Assembly: GCF_002019665.1 (NCBI RefSeq)
Contig: NZ_KV917375.1
Span: forward strand, 1,927,175-1,991,174
Direction: 5' to 3'
DNA length: 64,000 bases
From: Sutcliffiella halmapala
GTDB lineage: Bacteria > Bacillota > Bacilli > Bacillales > Bacillaceae_I
Positions 1 through 8,307 of the stretch are shown piece by piece (the stretch's first letter is position 1; each line of letters begins with the position of its first letter). The position numbers were made by a program, and so were the translations under genes. The notes beneath the pieces were generated by a model that was not told the origin of the DNA, did not search any database, and saw only the letters and a list, made by a program, of their open reading frames with translations.

Positions 1-68
1 TCAATAGTTTTACTTGGTTTTAACTTAACAGAGTTGCCGCTATCACGATTCTCCTAACATAAACAAAA

Positions 69-91
69 AACCTCTTCCATAAGAAGAGGTT
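69..91 (-). terminator. Riboswitch expression-platform terminator
   Basis: On the minus strand the 9-bp arms AACCTCTTC and GAAGAGGTT close a short loop and are followed by TTTTTTGTTT. It lies directly downstream of the SAM-I aptamer read on the same strand, so it is the likely S-box terminator. The controlled gene would start to the left of base 1. Bases 1-68 hold an AGGAGA-like ribosome binding site on the minus strand (near bases 50-55), but every nearby start is soon followed by a stop, so no start codon can be fixed. Confidence 0.8.
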
Positions 92-119
92 GGCAGAAAA
101 AAATAAAAATACCGGACTC

Positions 120-222
120 TTCTTATCTCTCAAGCCGTTGCTTGCTGGATTTGGCACAGTACTCTAAAAGTCTGTTGCCGAGGTTTCATAGGGCCAATCC
201 CTCCACCTTCTCGTGATAAGAA
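120..222 (-). promoter_or_regulatory. SAM-I riboswitch (S-box) aptamer
   Basis: Read on the minus strand, the segment shows the S-box landmarks in order: an 8-bp P1 (TTCTTATC with GATAAGAA), then GAGAAGGTGGAGGGA, then CTATGAAACCTCGGCAAC, then GTGCCAAATCC, then the closing arm. A promoter lies upstream and an intrinsic terminator downstream. S-boxes bind S-adenosylmethionine and switch off methionine, cysteine or SAM-related genes by premature termination. The regulated gene is outside the window, so which methionine gene it is cannot be said. Confidence 0.92.
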
Positions 223-251
223 ACAAAGTAACTATTAAGTTATTAATGGAA

Positions 252-280
252 ATATTACCATTCAAAGAAATAACAGTCAA
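252..280 (-). promoter_or_regulatory. Sigma-A promoter of the S-box transcript
   Basis: On the minus strand TTGACT (complement of 275-280), a 17-nt spacer and TAATAT (complement of 252-257) lie about 30 nt upstream of the S-box P1 helix. Spacing and position fit a housekeeping promoter for the riboswitch-led transcript. Confidence 0.7.
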
Positions 281-323
281 TAGATTTTTGTGAGTCAATT
301 CTCTTGACTGAGAAAAGTACCCT

Positions 324-750
324 CTACTGTTCTTCCAGTTTAGCATCCCGCATTGGAGAAACAGCTAACCAAATCGCACAAATAGCTAGCCCAATAATGG
401 CAACCCATAGAGACGTTCGGAATCTGAACGCGTCCGCGATTAATCCGCCTAGTGGTGCTCCAATTACAATCATACTGCGATTGATCGACCGCATTGTTGC
501 ATTCACTCGGCCTTGCAGGTGCATTGGTGTGATGGACTGGAGATAGCCCATTTCGATTGGCCCTTCGATTCTCATCGCAAAACCGTAAAAGAATTGACCA
601 ATAATCACTAATACTAGTGCGGCAACTTGGTGATTAACATGACTTGTTATTGGTGCCAATGCAATGAGGATTACAGCCGGACTATAGAGAAAGCGGGAAA
701 AAATCGCACGTCCGACTCCCCATTTTTGTCCGATAAGTGGTTTAACTATT
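324..750 (-). pseudogene. MFS transporter, C-terminal remnant
   Basis: The minus-strand frame ends at 324 and encodes a stretch typical of the C-terminal half of a major facilitator permease: hydrophobic segments around SPAVILIALAPITS, ALVLVIIGQFFYGFAM and TSLWVAIIGLAICAIWL, plus the motif MHLQGRVNATMRSINRSM. A TTG at 659 would give 111 aa. The frame stays open upstream with MFS-like residues (PLIGQKWGVGR) to about 750 and then runs into the oppositely oriented cupin gene without a plausible start. About two thirds of a normal 400-aa transporter are missing, so this is a truncated relic and not a functional pump. Confidence 0.6.
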
Positions 751-785
751 TGTGGAGATGAAGTTGATTTGTCATAATTGAAAGT

Positions 786-1385
786 ATGATAGAACGCTTG
801 ATAACAAACGAAATTTATAGTTTTCGATTAACTAAATCTTATGATGGGGTGTTTAGCATAGTTAAATTAGCTGAAGAGGTACTAGTTCACCCGGATGGAA
901 CAACCATTACGCTTCTGGAAAAAGGGACGGATGAACAGGGAGAATATATAGTAATTGAGCATTTAGTGAAGAAAATGGGTGCGATGAACGGGCCTCATTG
1001 GCATCCAGAATTGACGGAATCGTTCACAGTTAAGGAAGGAAAGATGCGGTTTATGGTAGATGGCAAGGAGTATTTACTAGGACCTGGTCAGCAATTGAAG
1101 GTGCTTCCGAAACAGCTTCATCAATTTTGGAACGAGAGTGAAGAGCAGTTACTAGTCATCCATGAAATTCGACCACCAAAGAATCATTGGGATATGTTTA
1201 AAATCATTCATAAGTTAACCATTCAAAACAAAGTAAATGCTAAAGGAATACCAAAAAATCCACTTTGGTTAGGCTTAGCCTGGGAAAGTATAGATGGCTA
1301 TTTATCCGGACCACCTATTTTTTTACAACGGACATTATTAGGCGGATTGGCAAGAGTGGCTCGTGTAATGGGGTATCGAATTTAA
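786..1385 (+). CDS. Cupin domain-containing protein
   Basis: It encodes a small single-domain cupin of about 180-200 aa. The cupin motif 1 signature is visible as GPHWHPELTESFTVKEGKM, followed by motif 2 around GPGQQLKVLPKQLHQFWNESEEQ; the histidines and glutamate would bind a metal. The C-terminal part (WLGLAWESIDGYLSGPPIFLQ) resembles conserved cupin proteins of Bacillus, whose substrate is unknown. The start is uncertain: ATG 786 gives 199 aa, but the first 30 residues do not look like the family, and a GTG at 849 would leave a compact cupin. The 5' end abuts the broken MFS gene, so the gene may have lost its original start. Confidence 0.7.
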   Translation: MIERLITNEIYSFRLTKSYDGVFSIVKLAEEVLVHPDGTTITLLEKGTDEQGEYIVIEHLVKKMGAMNGPHWHPELTESFTVKEGKMRFMVDGKEYLLGPGQQLKVLPKQLHQFWNESEEQLLVIHEIRPPKNHWDMFKIIHKLTIQNKVNAKGIPKNPLWLGLAWESIDGYLSGPPIFLQRTLLGGLARVARVMGYRI

Positions 1386-1532
1386 ATTCAGGAAATGAAT
1401 TTAGTATAAAAGGAAGGAAGAAAAATTAAATTCGACATAATAGTCTATTATTATTTTTAAAGATTGTATTTTTTTGAAAATTTTGTTAGATTAAATTTGA
1501 ATCATCAAATTTTAAAATACAAGGATGCTAAT

Positions 1533-2471
1533 ATGACGATTAAAACTAGAAGACAAAAGCGAAATATTAAAAAGAAAAAACTATTAATATCAATAGGTTT
1601 TATTCCTATTATGCTTATTTCGGCCGTATTAATTTATGGATATTTACAATATAAAAGTGCATTTGAGAGTTCAGTTAAAGAATCTGTAATAGATCGTACA
1701 CAAATAGAGTTTAACCCGGTAAAAAGTACAGATGATAAACATAACGTTTTATTATTAGGTATTGATGCTAGGAATGAGGAGAAATCTAGAACGGATACGA
1801 TTATGATTGCTCAATATGATGGGAAAACCAAAAGCACTAAAATAATATCGATAATGCGTGATTCATACGTAGAAATCCCGGATTATGGTTATAACAAGAT
1901 TAATGCTGCACATGCATTTGGGGGAGTAGAGTTATTAAGAAAAACTTTAAAATTAAATTTTGATGTTGATGTGCATTATTATGCAATAGTCGATTTTAAT
2001 AGTTTCTCTAAAGTAGTAGATGTAGCTTTTCCTGATGGGATTGAAATTGATATTGAAAAAGAAATGTCTAAAGGAATTAATTCTACCCTTTTTGCTGGTA
2101 CACATAAGTTGAATGGTGATCAATTATTGGATTATGTTAGGTTTAGACAAGATGCGGAAAGTGATTTTGGTAGAGTCCGAAGACAACAGGATGTCCTAAA
2201 AGTATTAACTAGTGAATTTTCAGAGATTAATAATTTAGTAAAACTTCCTCAAATTTTAGGAACAATTACACCTCATATTAAAACAAACATGGAAAATTCG
2301 CTTCTTTTTTCAATTGGTCCATCTATACTTTTTGAGAACAAGAATGATATTGAATCCATAAGAATTCCATTGGAAGGCACCTATACGGATGAAAGATATG
2401 AGAACGCTGGGGCAGTGCTTGGCTTAGATATTGAAGAAAATAAAAATGCGATGCAAGATTTTTTTAATTGA
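1533..2471 (+). CDS. LytR-CpsA-Psr (LCP) family cell-wall polymer ligase
   Basis: LCP enzymes transfer undecaprenyl-linked teichoic acids or other glycopolymers to peptidoglycan on the outer membrane face. A lysine/arginine-rich N-terminus (about residues 4-17) precedes one transmembrane helix (about 18-38), giving a type II membrane protein. The extracellular LCP domain follows, with the conserved stretches RTDTIMIAQYD, SIMRDSYVEI, YNKINAAHAFGG and YVRFRQDAESDFGRVRRQQ, which carry the pyrophosphate- and Mg-binding Arg/Asp residues. Start chosen at ATG 1533, preceded by AAGGA at 7 nt; an ATG at 1464 in frame lacks a ribosome binding site. Predicted length 312 aa, normal for the family. Which of TagT, TagU or TagV it matches cannot be said. 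Confidence 0.88.
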   Translation: MTIKTRRQKRNIKKKKLLISIGFIPIMLISAVLIYGYLQYKSAFESSVKESVIDRTQIEFNPVKSTDDKHNVLLLGIDARNEEKSRTDTIMIAQYDGKTKSTKIISIMRDSYVEIPDYGYNKINAAHAFGGVELLRKTLKLNFDVDVHYYAIVDFNSFSKVVDVAFPDGIEIDIEKEMSKGINSTLFAGTHKLNGDQLLDYVRFRQDAESDFGRVRRQQDVLKVLTSEFSEINNLVKLPQILGTITPHIKTNMENSLLFSIGPSILFENKNDIESIRIPLEGTYTDERYENAGAVLGLDIEENKNAMQDFFN

Positions 2472-2500
2472 AACAGTAGCATGTGTATTTTGGAGTAACG

Positions 2501-2543
2501 AAAAAGCCTAATTTCTTAATGGTGCTACGAAATTAGGCTTTTT
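2501..2543. terminator. Bidirectional terminator after the LCP gene
   Basis: AAAAAGCCTAATTTC and GAAATTAGGCTTTTT form a perfect 15-bp stem around a 13-nt loop. The T-run on one side and A-run on the other allow termination in both directions. The following 190 nt (2544-2734) hold nothing else I recognise. Confidence 0.85.
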
Positions 2544-2734
2544 ATATTGGGGTTTCTAGTAAGGTGAATATAGGTTCTTGGACTTACATTCCAATTGGTC
2601 CGGTATAGAAAATACAGTAATGTTATGATTTTAATTCTGAATACTAGATTATTTTTTCGCGGTCTAGGGATATTGAAACACTTAGTGGCAAAAGGGGGAA
2701 TATTGGAGATAACCGAAAATCCATGACCTTTCAT

Positions 2735-2763
2735 TTGACTACAAAATTAAATAATGCTGTAAT
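2735..2763 (+). promoter_or_regulatory. Sigma-A promoter for the LLM oxidoreductase
   Basis: TTGACT (2735-2740), a 17-nt spacer and TGTAAT (2758-2763) lie 38 nt before the TTG start codon. Spacing is ideal; the -10 box has one mismatch from TATAAT. Confidence 0.5.
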
Positions 2764-2800
2764 TCTAGATAGATTAATTATTAAGTAGGGGGAACTTTTC

Positions 2801-3868
2801 TTGGAAATAGGCATAAGTACGTTTGTAGAAACGACACCAGATGTTGTAACTGGTGAGGTAATTAGTCATGCTCAGCGAATACGTGAGGTGGTCGAGGAGA
2901 TTATACTGGCGGATAAGGTCGGATTGGATGTCTTTGGTGTGGGGGAGCATCATCGCGAAGACTTTGCAGCTTCTTCGCCTGCAGTTGTTTTAGCAGCAGC
3001 AGCTTCCCAAACGAACCGGATTCGTTTAACAAGTGCTGTAACAGTACTTTCTTCTGTAGATCCTGTGCGAGTTTTTCAAGATTTTGCAACGCTTGATGGA
3101 ATTTCGAATGGTCGTGCTGAGATCATGGCCGGTAGAGGCTCTTTTATTGAATCTTTCCCGTTGTTTGGTTATGACTTAAAAGACTATGATGAGTTATTTG
3201 AAGAGAATTTAGAGTTGTTGTTGAAAATTCGGGAGTCAGAAAAAGTGACTTGGAGAGGTGGACATCGACCTGCCATTCAAAATCTTGGGGTATATCCGCG
3301 TCCAGTTCAGGGTCCACTTCCTGTATGGATTGGCAGTGGTGGAAATTCTGAATCCGTAGTGCGCGCAGGTATTCTAGGATTGCCGTTAGTTCTGGCTATT
3401 ATTGGAGGCAGTCCGCTTCAGTTCAAACCATTAGTGGACCTTTATAAGAGAGCAGCAATCCATGCTGGCCATGATGTATCAAAGTTACCGGTTGCTTCAC
3501 ATTCACACGGATTTATAGCCGAGAATACTGAAATAGCTGCTGATAAATTTTTCCCTTCTACCCAACAGGTAATGAATAAATTAGGACAAGAACGTGGCTG
3601 GGCAAGGTATGACCGATCCACATTTGATGCTGCTCGTAGCTTTGAGGGAGCTCTCTATGTAGGAGATTCTGCAACAGTAGCTAAGAAAATTATTCACCTT
3701 CGAAAAAATGTAGGTATTACCCGTTTCATGCTTCATGTTCCAGTTGGCACGATGCCTCATGATGATGTCATGAAAGCAATAGAGCTATTAGGAACAGAGG
3801 TCGCGCCTAAGGTTCGAGAAGAAATAGCAAGATGGGAAGCGGAGAGTAAATTGGAAAAGAGGCATTAA
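2801..3868 (+). CDS. LLM class flavin-dependent oxidoreductase
   Basis: A 355-aa luciferase-like monooxygenase domain protein, expected to use FMN or a related flavin with a separate reductase to oxidise a small organic substrate. Family landmarks include the N-terminal beta strand MEIGISTF, the segment ADKVGLDVFGVGEHHREDF, the strand-loop RIRLTSAVTVLSSVDPVRVFQDFATLD, the motif SNGRAEIMAGRGSFIESFPLFG and PLPVWIGSGG. The start is a TTG, favoured because TAGGGGGAA lies 7 nt upstream. The gene is a single transcription unit between a terminator and a strong hairpin. The exact substrate cannot be inferred; the name LLM oxidoreductase is as far as the sequence goes. Confidence 0.88.
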   Translation: MEIGISTFVETTPDVVTGEVISHAQRIREVVEEIILADKVGLDVFGVGEHHREDFAASSPAVVLAAAASQTNRIRLTSAVTVLSSVDPVRVFQDFATLDGISNGRAEIMAGRGSFIESFPLFGYDLKDYDELFEENLELLLKIRESEKVTWRGGHRPAIQNLGVYPRPVQGPLPVWIGSGGNSESVVRAGILGLPLVLAIIGGSPLQFKPLVDLYKRAAIHAGHDVSKLPVASHSHGFIAENTEIAADKFFPSTQQVMNKLGQERGWARYDRSTFDAARSFEGALYVGDSATVAKKIIHLRKNVGITRFMLHVPVGTMPHDDVMKAIELLGTEVAPKVREEIARWEAESKLEKRH

Positions 3869-4002
3869 TCCTAGAATTAATGTTCTTTCTACTTATCATG
3901 AGGGAGTATAAAAAGGCCCGGTGGGTGATGTGTTTAGAAAGGATAATTCGTACGTGCTTTTGTTCCGTACAAGCATGGGAAAAAGTAGAAAGAAAACAAT
4001 AC

Positions 4003-4044
4003 GAAAAGCAGTGCGTTCCCTTAAAGGAATCCACTGCTTTTCGC
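4003..4044. terminator. Hairpin terminator after the LLM gene
   Basis: CGAAAAGCAGTG and CACTGCTTTTCG form a perfect 12-bp stem, with an inner TTCC/GGAA pairing. It is rotationally symmetrical enough to act both ways. Apart from the promoter described next, the 3869-4151 region shows no other feature; the open frames there are not supported. Confidence 0.7.
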
Positions 4045-4151
4045 ATTCTAATAGCTAAACCTAGCAGAAGTGATTTTATCCTATGAGCTAAATACTCTTC
4101 CTAAAGAGTTTGACTGATATGAGTAATCATGTGCTCATCTATAAATAGTTC

Positions 4152-4195
4152 TTGCAAAAAATTCATAATGTTTTATAATTGATAACGATTATCAT
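4152..4195 (+). promoter_or_regulatory. Promoter overlapped by a Fur box
   Basis: TTGCAA (4152-4157), 16 nt, TATAAT (4174-4179). Overlapping and following the -10 box is ATTGATAACGATTATCAT (4178-4195), containing the inverted repeat TGATAACGATTATCA characteristic of Bacillus Fur operators. Binding of iron-loaded Fur would block the transcript of the siderophore uptake genes that begins here. Fur itself is encoded at 44641. Confidence 0.85.
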
Positions 4196-4220
4196 AATTG
4201 GTTAAACAGGGGGAACTAAA

Positions 4221-5216
4221 GTGAAAAAGGTTACACTGATGTTAATAGCTTTAATGATCTTTTTGGTTGCTTGCGGCCAAAAAGATGGAAGTAATGGCGG
4301 AGATAAAGAAAATGAAGCCGCTTCCGAAGGGAACAAGGCAGATGTAATTACGGTTTCCGGTGTATTAGGTGAAGTAGAGTTAGAAGGTCCGGTGCAAAAT
4401 GTGGTTGCTCTGGAATGGACATATGCAGAAGATTTATTAGCTGTTGGTGTACAACCAATAGGGATGGCAGATATTGCAGGATACAACAGCTGGGTTGATA
4501 TTGAAAAAGAATTAAGCAGTGATGTAATAGATGTAGGAACACGCCAAGAGCCTAGCTTAGAACAAATAGCAGCACTTGAGCCTGAATTAATTATTGCTAT
4601 TAAAAGTCGTCATGAAGCCATCAAAGATGAATTAGAATCTATAGCTCCAACAGTCTTTTTTGATCCATATCCAACGGATGAAAGCTTTAATCAATATGCG
4701 GAAATGGAAGCAACGTTTAATGAAATTGCAAAAGCGGTTGGTAGAACTTCAGAAGCAGAACAGGTACTTGCTGATTTAGCTAAGAAGTATGAGGAAGCAA
4801 AAGCAACCATTGAATCTAGTGATTTAGAAAATAAGGATGTCGTTCTTACTCAAGCGTATAGTGCAAGTCAAGCACCAGAAATTCGTGTATTTACACCAAA
4901 TGCTCTTGCCGTTACTATTTTGGAGAAAATAGGATTAAATAATGTTCATCAACCAGATTCGTTTGAAGTGTACGGATTTAGTACGTTGAATGTTGAAGGT
5001 TTAACAAAATATGAAGATGCAAACTTTATCTATGTCGTGCAGGATAATGATAATGTGTTTGAGAACCAGTTAAAGGACAATAGTGTCTGGAAAAACTTAA
5101 GTTTTGTTCAAGAAAACCGTACATATGCATTAGGTGGGGATGCTTGGTTATTTGGCGGTCCGTTATCAGCGAAAGTAGTAGTTGATCGTATTGTTGAGAC
5201 AATGGTGACTAACTAA
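4221..5216 (+). CDS. Iron-siderophore ABC transporter substrate-binding lipoprotein
   Basis: A periplasmic-binding-protein-like lipoprotein (FecB/FhuD clan), 331 aa, that would capture a ferric siderophore outside the membrane and hand it to the permease. The signal peptide ends in the lipobox LVAC with the lipid-modified Cys18, followed by a Gly/Ser/Asn linker. The type III binding fold follows (QNVVALEWTYAEDLLAVGVQPIGMADI, LEQIAALEPELIIAI). The GTG start has AGGGGGAA 6-8 nt upstream. A Fur box controls the promoter. The next gene starts directly at the stop codon, so the two are translationally coupled. Siderophore specificity (hydroxamate, citrate, catecholate) cannot be read out. Confidence 0.9.
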   Translation: MKKVTLMLIALMIFLVACGQKDGSNGGDKENEAASEGNKADVITVSGVLGEVELEGPVQNVVALEWTYAEDLLAVGVQPIGMADIAGYNSWVDIEKELSSDVIDVGTRQEPSLEQIAALEPELIIAIKSRHEAIKDELESIAPTVFFDPYPTDESFNQYAEMEATFNEIAKAVGRTSEAEQVLADLAKKYEEAKATIESSDLENKDVVLTQAYSASQAPEIRVFTPNALAVTILEKIGLNNVHQPDSFEVYGFSTLNVEGLTKYEDANFIYVVQDNDNVFENQLKDNSVWKNLSFVQENRTYALGGDAWLFGGPLSAKVVVDRIVETMVTN

Positions 5217-7178
5217 ATGCGTTTGAAAAACGCGAAGTCCCTCTCTTTTTTGGGGGGCTTTTTCCTGTTAATTCCCTTATGTATCCTTCACCTTACACAA
5301 GGGCAGGCAGGTTACACAGTTACCGAACTTGTGACCGACGTTTGGACAGAAGGTCGCGTACAGGATATAGTACTGGGATTACGCTTGCCGCGGCTTGTTA
5401 TAGGACTGTTGGCTGGAGGTGCTCTTGCAGTAGCAGGAGTTATTTTACAAACGTTAACGAATAATCCTTTAGCGTCAGCGAGTACTTTAGGAATCAACGC
5501 CGGTGCTTATTTTGGAGTAGTCATAGCGATTATTTTCTTTCCAGGATTTCTTAGTCAATTTCCATTTGTTGTGGCTTTGGTAGGAGCTACTCTTTCGACC
5601 TTTCTTGTGCTGGCTTTAGCAGGGAAAGCGCTTGATCCTGTTCGAGTTGCGTTAACTGGAATGGTTATTTCCTTGTTTTTTTCATCAGTAACTGGTGCAC
5701 TCCAGCTTTTGTTTGAAAATGAAACAAATGGTTTATTCTTATGGGGAGCGGGGACTTTATTTCAGTTAGACTGGTCAGGAGTTACTTTTGCATTCCCATT
5801 TATTCTGATTGTCACCGTGATCGCGATTTTCTCAGGGAAGACACTAGATACGCTCTCATTAGGAGAAGGTGTTGCAACCTCGTTAGGACAGTCCGTAATC
5901 AAGGTCAAGGTGTTAATGTGGACCATTGCGATTGTCTTAGCATCTGTAACAGTCAGTGTGGTCGGGGTCATTGGATTTGTCGGCTTAATCGCTCCTCATA
6001 TTGTTCGTTTGCTAGGAGTTAAAGGTCATAGAGCATTAATTATGCACTCTTTCTTATGGGGAGCTGTAATATTAATAGCTGCTGATACAGCAGCGAGGTG
6101 GATACAGCCTGGTCAGGAGATTCCTGTAGGTGCGATGACGGCGTTAGTTGGTGGGCCATGGCTCATGTATTTAGCCTACAAAACAGCAAAGCAGCAAAAA
6201 AGGGGCGGAAAATCATTAGGAGGAACTAAGAATCCGATTTCCTTAAAATGGATTTTGCCTATTCTTCTACTTGGTATCGGAGTAATAGTAACGATTTCCT
6301 TTTCTTATAATGGATCGGAATGGGTTGCGATGTCAGAGTGGACTTCCAAAATTGTTTGGAACTTTAGAATACCTCGTGTGATAACAGCGTTTGCTATAGG
6401 GGCGATGCTTGCAGTGAGTGGTGTTTTGTTACAAGGAGTATTGAGAAACCCATTAGCAGATGCTAGTGTGTTAGGGATTACGTCTATGGGTGGTGCTGGC
6501 GCGATGATTTTTCTCGTGTTATTTCCAACACTACCTGCTTCATGGATGCCGATCGGTGCTGTTCTTGGCTCATTATTTGCCATGTTGATAATTTTTATAA
6601 CGTCATGGAGAGCAGGATTTCAGCCAGTGTTAGTCGCACTTATTGGAATATCTGTGTCAGCATTTGGCTCCGCAATTATTCAAATTTTAGTTGTTAAATC
6701 TAAGCTTGTTGTAGCGGCAGCACTTGTTTGGTTATCAGGTAGTACGTATGCAAAAGGCTGGGAAGAAGTACAACTTGTATCCATCATCTTTTTGCTGCTT
6801 ATTCCAATCGCAGTGTATTTTACAAGATCACTTAATTCACTAGCATTTGGCGATGATATAGCAACTAGTCATGGACTAAAGATTTCAAAGACTAGAATTT
6901 GGGTACTATTAATTGGTGTTGCGTTAACAGCTGGTGCCGTATCGATTGTCGGAACCATCGGCTTTGTTGGTCTACTCGCTCCACATATAGCACGTAGACT
7001 AGTTGGGTATTTACATTTGCCGTTATTGACGGTTAGTATGCTCCTTGGAGGTTTTCTACTTGTACTAGCAGACTTTATTGGGCGGGTTGTATTAGCTCCG
7101 AAAGAGATTCCTTCTGGGTTAGTGGTTGCTCTAATTGGGGCACCTTACTTGCTATATTTATTGAAAAAAATAAAGTAA
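5217..7178 (+). CDS. Fused FecCD-type iron-siderophore ABC permease
   Basis: A 653-aa membrane protein made of two tandem FecCD permease domains. The first runs from about residue 1 to 325 and the second from about 340 to 653. Each half repeats the family hallmarks: RLPRLVIGLLAGGALAVAGVILQTLTNNPLA and, in the second half, RIPRVITAFAIGAMLAVSGVLLQ, and each has a GFVGLxAPHI coupling loop for the ATPase. Usually two separate genes supply these halves; a fused form is known in FhuB of enterobacteria and in some Bacillus. No ATPase gene follows, so the system must borrow one encoded elsewhere (a FhuC/YusV-like subunit). An inverted repeat GTCTTTTC/GAAAAGAC just after the stop could be a weak terminator. 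Confidence 0.92.
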   Translation: MRLKNAKSLSFLGGFFLLIPLCILHLTQGQAGYTVTELVTDVWTEGRVQDIVLGLRLPRLVIGLLAGGALAVAGVILQTLTNNPLASASTLGINAGAYFGVVIAIIFFPGFLSQFPFVVALVGATLSTFLVLALAGKALDPVRVALTGMVISLFFSSVTGALQLLFENETNGLFLWGAGTLFQLDWSGVTFAFPFILIVTVIAIFSGKTLDTLSLGEGVATSLGQSVIKVKVLMWTIAIVLASVTVSVVGVIGFVGLIAPHIVRLLGVKGHRALIMHSFLWGAVILIAADTAARWIQPGQEIPVGAMTALVGGPWLMYLAYKTAKQQKRGGKSLGGTKNPISLKWILPILLLGIGVIVTISFSYNGSEWVAMSEWTSKIVWNFRIPRVITAFAIGAMLAVSGVLLQGVLRNPLADASVLGITSMGGAGAMIFLVLFPTLPASWMPIGAVLGSLFAMLIIFITSWRAGFQPVLVALIGISVSAFGSAIIQILVVKSKLVVAAALVWLSGSTYAKGWEEVQLVSIIFLLLIPIAVYFTRSLNSLAFGDDIATSHGLKISKTRIWVLLIGVALTAGAVSIVGTIGFVGLLAPHIARRLVGYLHLPLLTVSMLLGGFLLVLADFIGRVVLAPKEIPSGLVVALIGAPYLLYLLKKIK

Positions 7179-7309
7179 GGTCTTTTCCATTCAATGGATT
7201 AAGTTATTTTAAAGGAGAAAAGACATAGTTTCACCCGACTTTATTGTGCATATATTGTCGGGTAACTACCCTCCAATCCTGTTATTTTATTGATAAAGGA
7301 GGTCAAGGG

Positions 7310-8191
7310 ATGGATTTGCTGAAGAACATGAATATGGCGTTAAAGTATATCGAGGAAAACCTTGTAGATGAAATCGATTTTAAAGAAGTAGCTAGGACTT
7401 CACTTTGCTCTGAATATCATTTTAAAAGAATGTTTTCTTTCCTCGCAGGTGTTTCTTTATCGGAATATATTCGTAGGAGACGTTTGACTCTTGCAGCACT
7501 GGAGCTTACCGATAGCAACTTAAAGATTATTGATATTGCAATGAAATACGGATATAGCTCCCCTGATTCTTTTACACGGGCTTTTCAACAATTGCACGGC
7601 ATTACACCATCAGAAGCAAGAACTAATGGCAAGCCAATGAAAGCTTATCCACCCATGACCTTCCAATTATCCATAAAAGGAGGGCATGAAATGAATTATC
7701 GAATCGAAGAAAAAGGACCATTTCGCATTGTGGGTTTGAAAAAGAGGGTACCAATCATTTTTCATGGGGTGAATCCAGAGATAGCAGAAATGTGGAAAAG
7801 TCTAAATGGTGAAATGATAGAGTCGCTTAAATCTCTTTCCAATGTTAATCCTATCGGACTGATAAGTGCATCCACTAACTTTTCTGAAGGTCGGATGGAG
7901 GGAAGAGGAGAGTTGGATCATTATATTGGTGTAGCAACCACAAATGAATCTCCCAGTAATTTTGAACATCTTGAGGTTACCGCTTCAACTTGGGCAGTAT
8001 TTACAGCAATCGGGCCATTCCCAGATACGCTTCAAAATGTGTGGGGACGCATTTATTCTGAATGGTTCCCATCTTCAACCTATGAGCAAACAGAAGGTCC
8101 CGAAATCCTTTGGAATGCGGATAAAGATCTAACATCTCCGACTTTTGAAAGTGAAATTTGGATTCCGGTGACAAAAAGTAATAGAACATAA
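7310..8191 (+). CDS. AraC family regulator with GyrI-like effector domain
   Basis: The N-terminal 105 residues form an AraC/XylS double helix-turn-helix ([21 protein letters not shown] and [31 protein letters not shown]). Residues about 125-290 form a GyrI/SOUL-like small-molecule binding domain ([20 protein letters not shown], then YIGVATTNE, ending FESEIWIPV). This architecture is shared with YdeE-type and Rob-like regulators that sense lipophilic or cationic compounds. ATG 7310 is chosen because AAAGGAGG lies 7 nt upstream; an in-frame TTG at 7244 lacks one. It follows the iron uptake pair in the same direction, but whether it regulates it is unknown. Predicted length 293 aa. Confidence 0.87.
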   Translation: MDLLKNMNMALKYIEENLVDEIDFKEVARTSLCSEYHFKRMFSFLAGVSLSEYIRRRRLTLAALELTDSNLKIIDIAMKYGYSSPDSFTRAFQQLHGITPSEARTNGKPMKAYPPMTFQLSIKGGHEMNYRIEEKGPFRIVGLKKRVPIIFHGVNPEIAEMWKSLNGEMIESLKSLSNVNPIGLISASTNFSEGRMEGRGELDHYIGVATTNESPSNFEHLEVTASTWAVFTAIGPFPDTLQNVWGRIYSEWFPSSTYEQTEGPEILWNADKDLTSPTFESEIWIPVTKSNRT

Positions 8192-8201
8192 CTTGTTTTT
8201 C

Positions 8202-8227
8202 AGAGCTGTTGTTTTTGCGACAGCTCT
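8202..8227 (+). terminator. Terminator after the AraC-type gene
   Basis: AGAGCTGT and ACAGCTCT form an 8-bp stem followed by CTTATTT, 10 nt after the stop codon. The tail is weak, so it may act together with the second hairpin at 8244. Confidence 0.55.
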
Positions 8228-8243
8228 CTTATTTATGAAGATT

Positions 8244-8282
8244 AAGTGCTAGGTACAACCATTTTAGTAGTACCTAACACTT
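8244..8282. terminator. Bidirectional terminator between convergent genes
   Basis: AAGTGCTAGGTAC pairs with GTACCTAACACTT (13 bp, one C/A mismatch) and is followed by TTTTTCT on the plus strand. It separates the plus-strand regulator from the minus-strand ABC exporter that ends at 8308. Confidence 0.75.
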
Positions 8283-8307
8283 TTTCTATGTTGAAATTCT
8301 ATTTCTG

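Noticed and set aside
164-346. Minus-strand 60-codon frame
   Set aside because: It lies over the S-box leader and its promoter; the RNA structure explains the sequence better.
3880-4086. 68-codon plus-strand frame and the opposing 79-codon frame
   Set aside because: Both run through the terminator hairpin at 4003-4044, lack good ribosome binding sites and show no family features.
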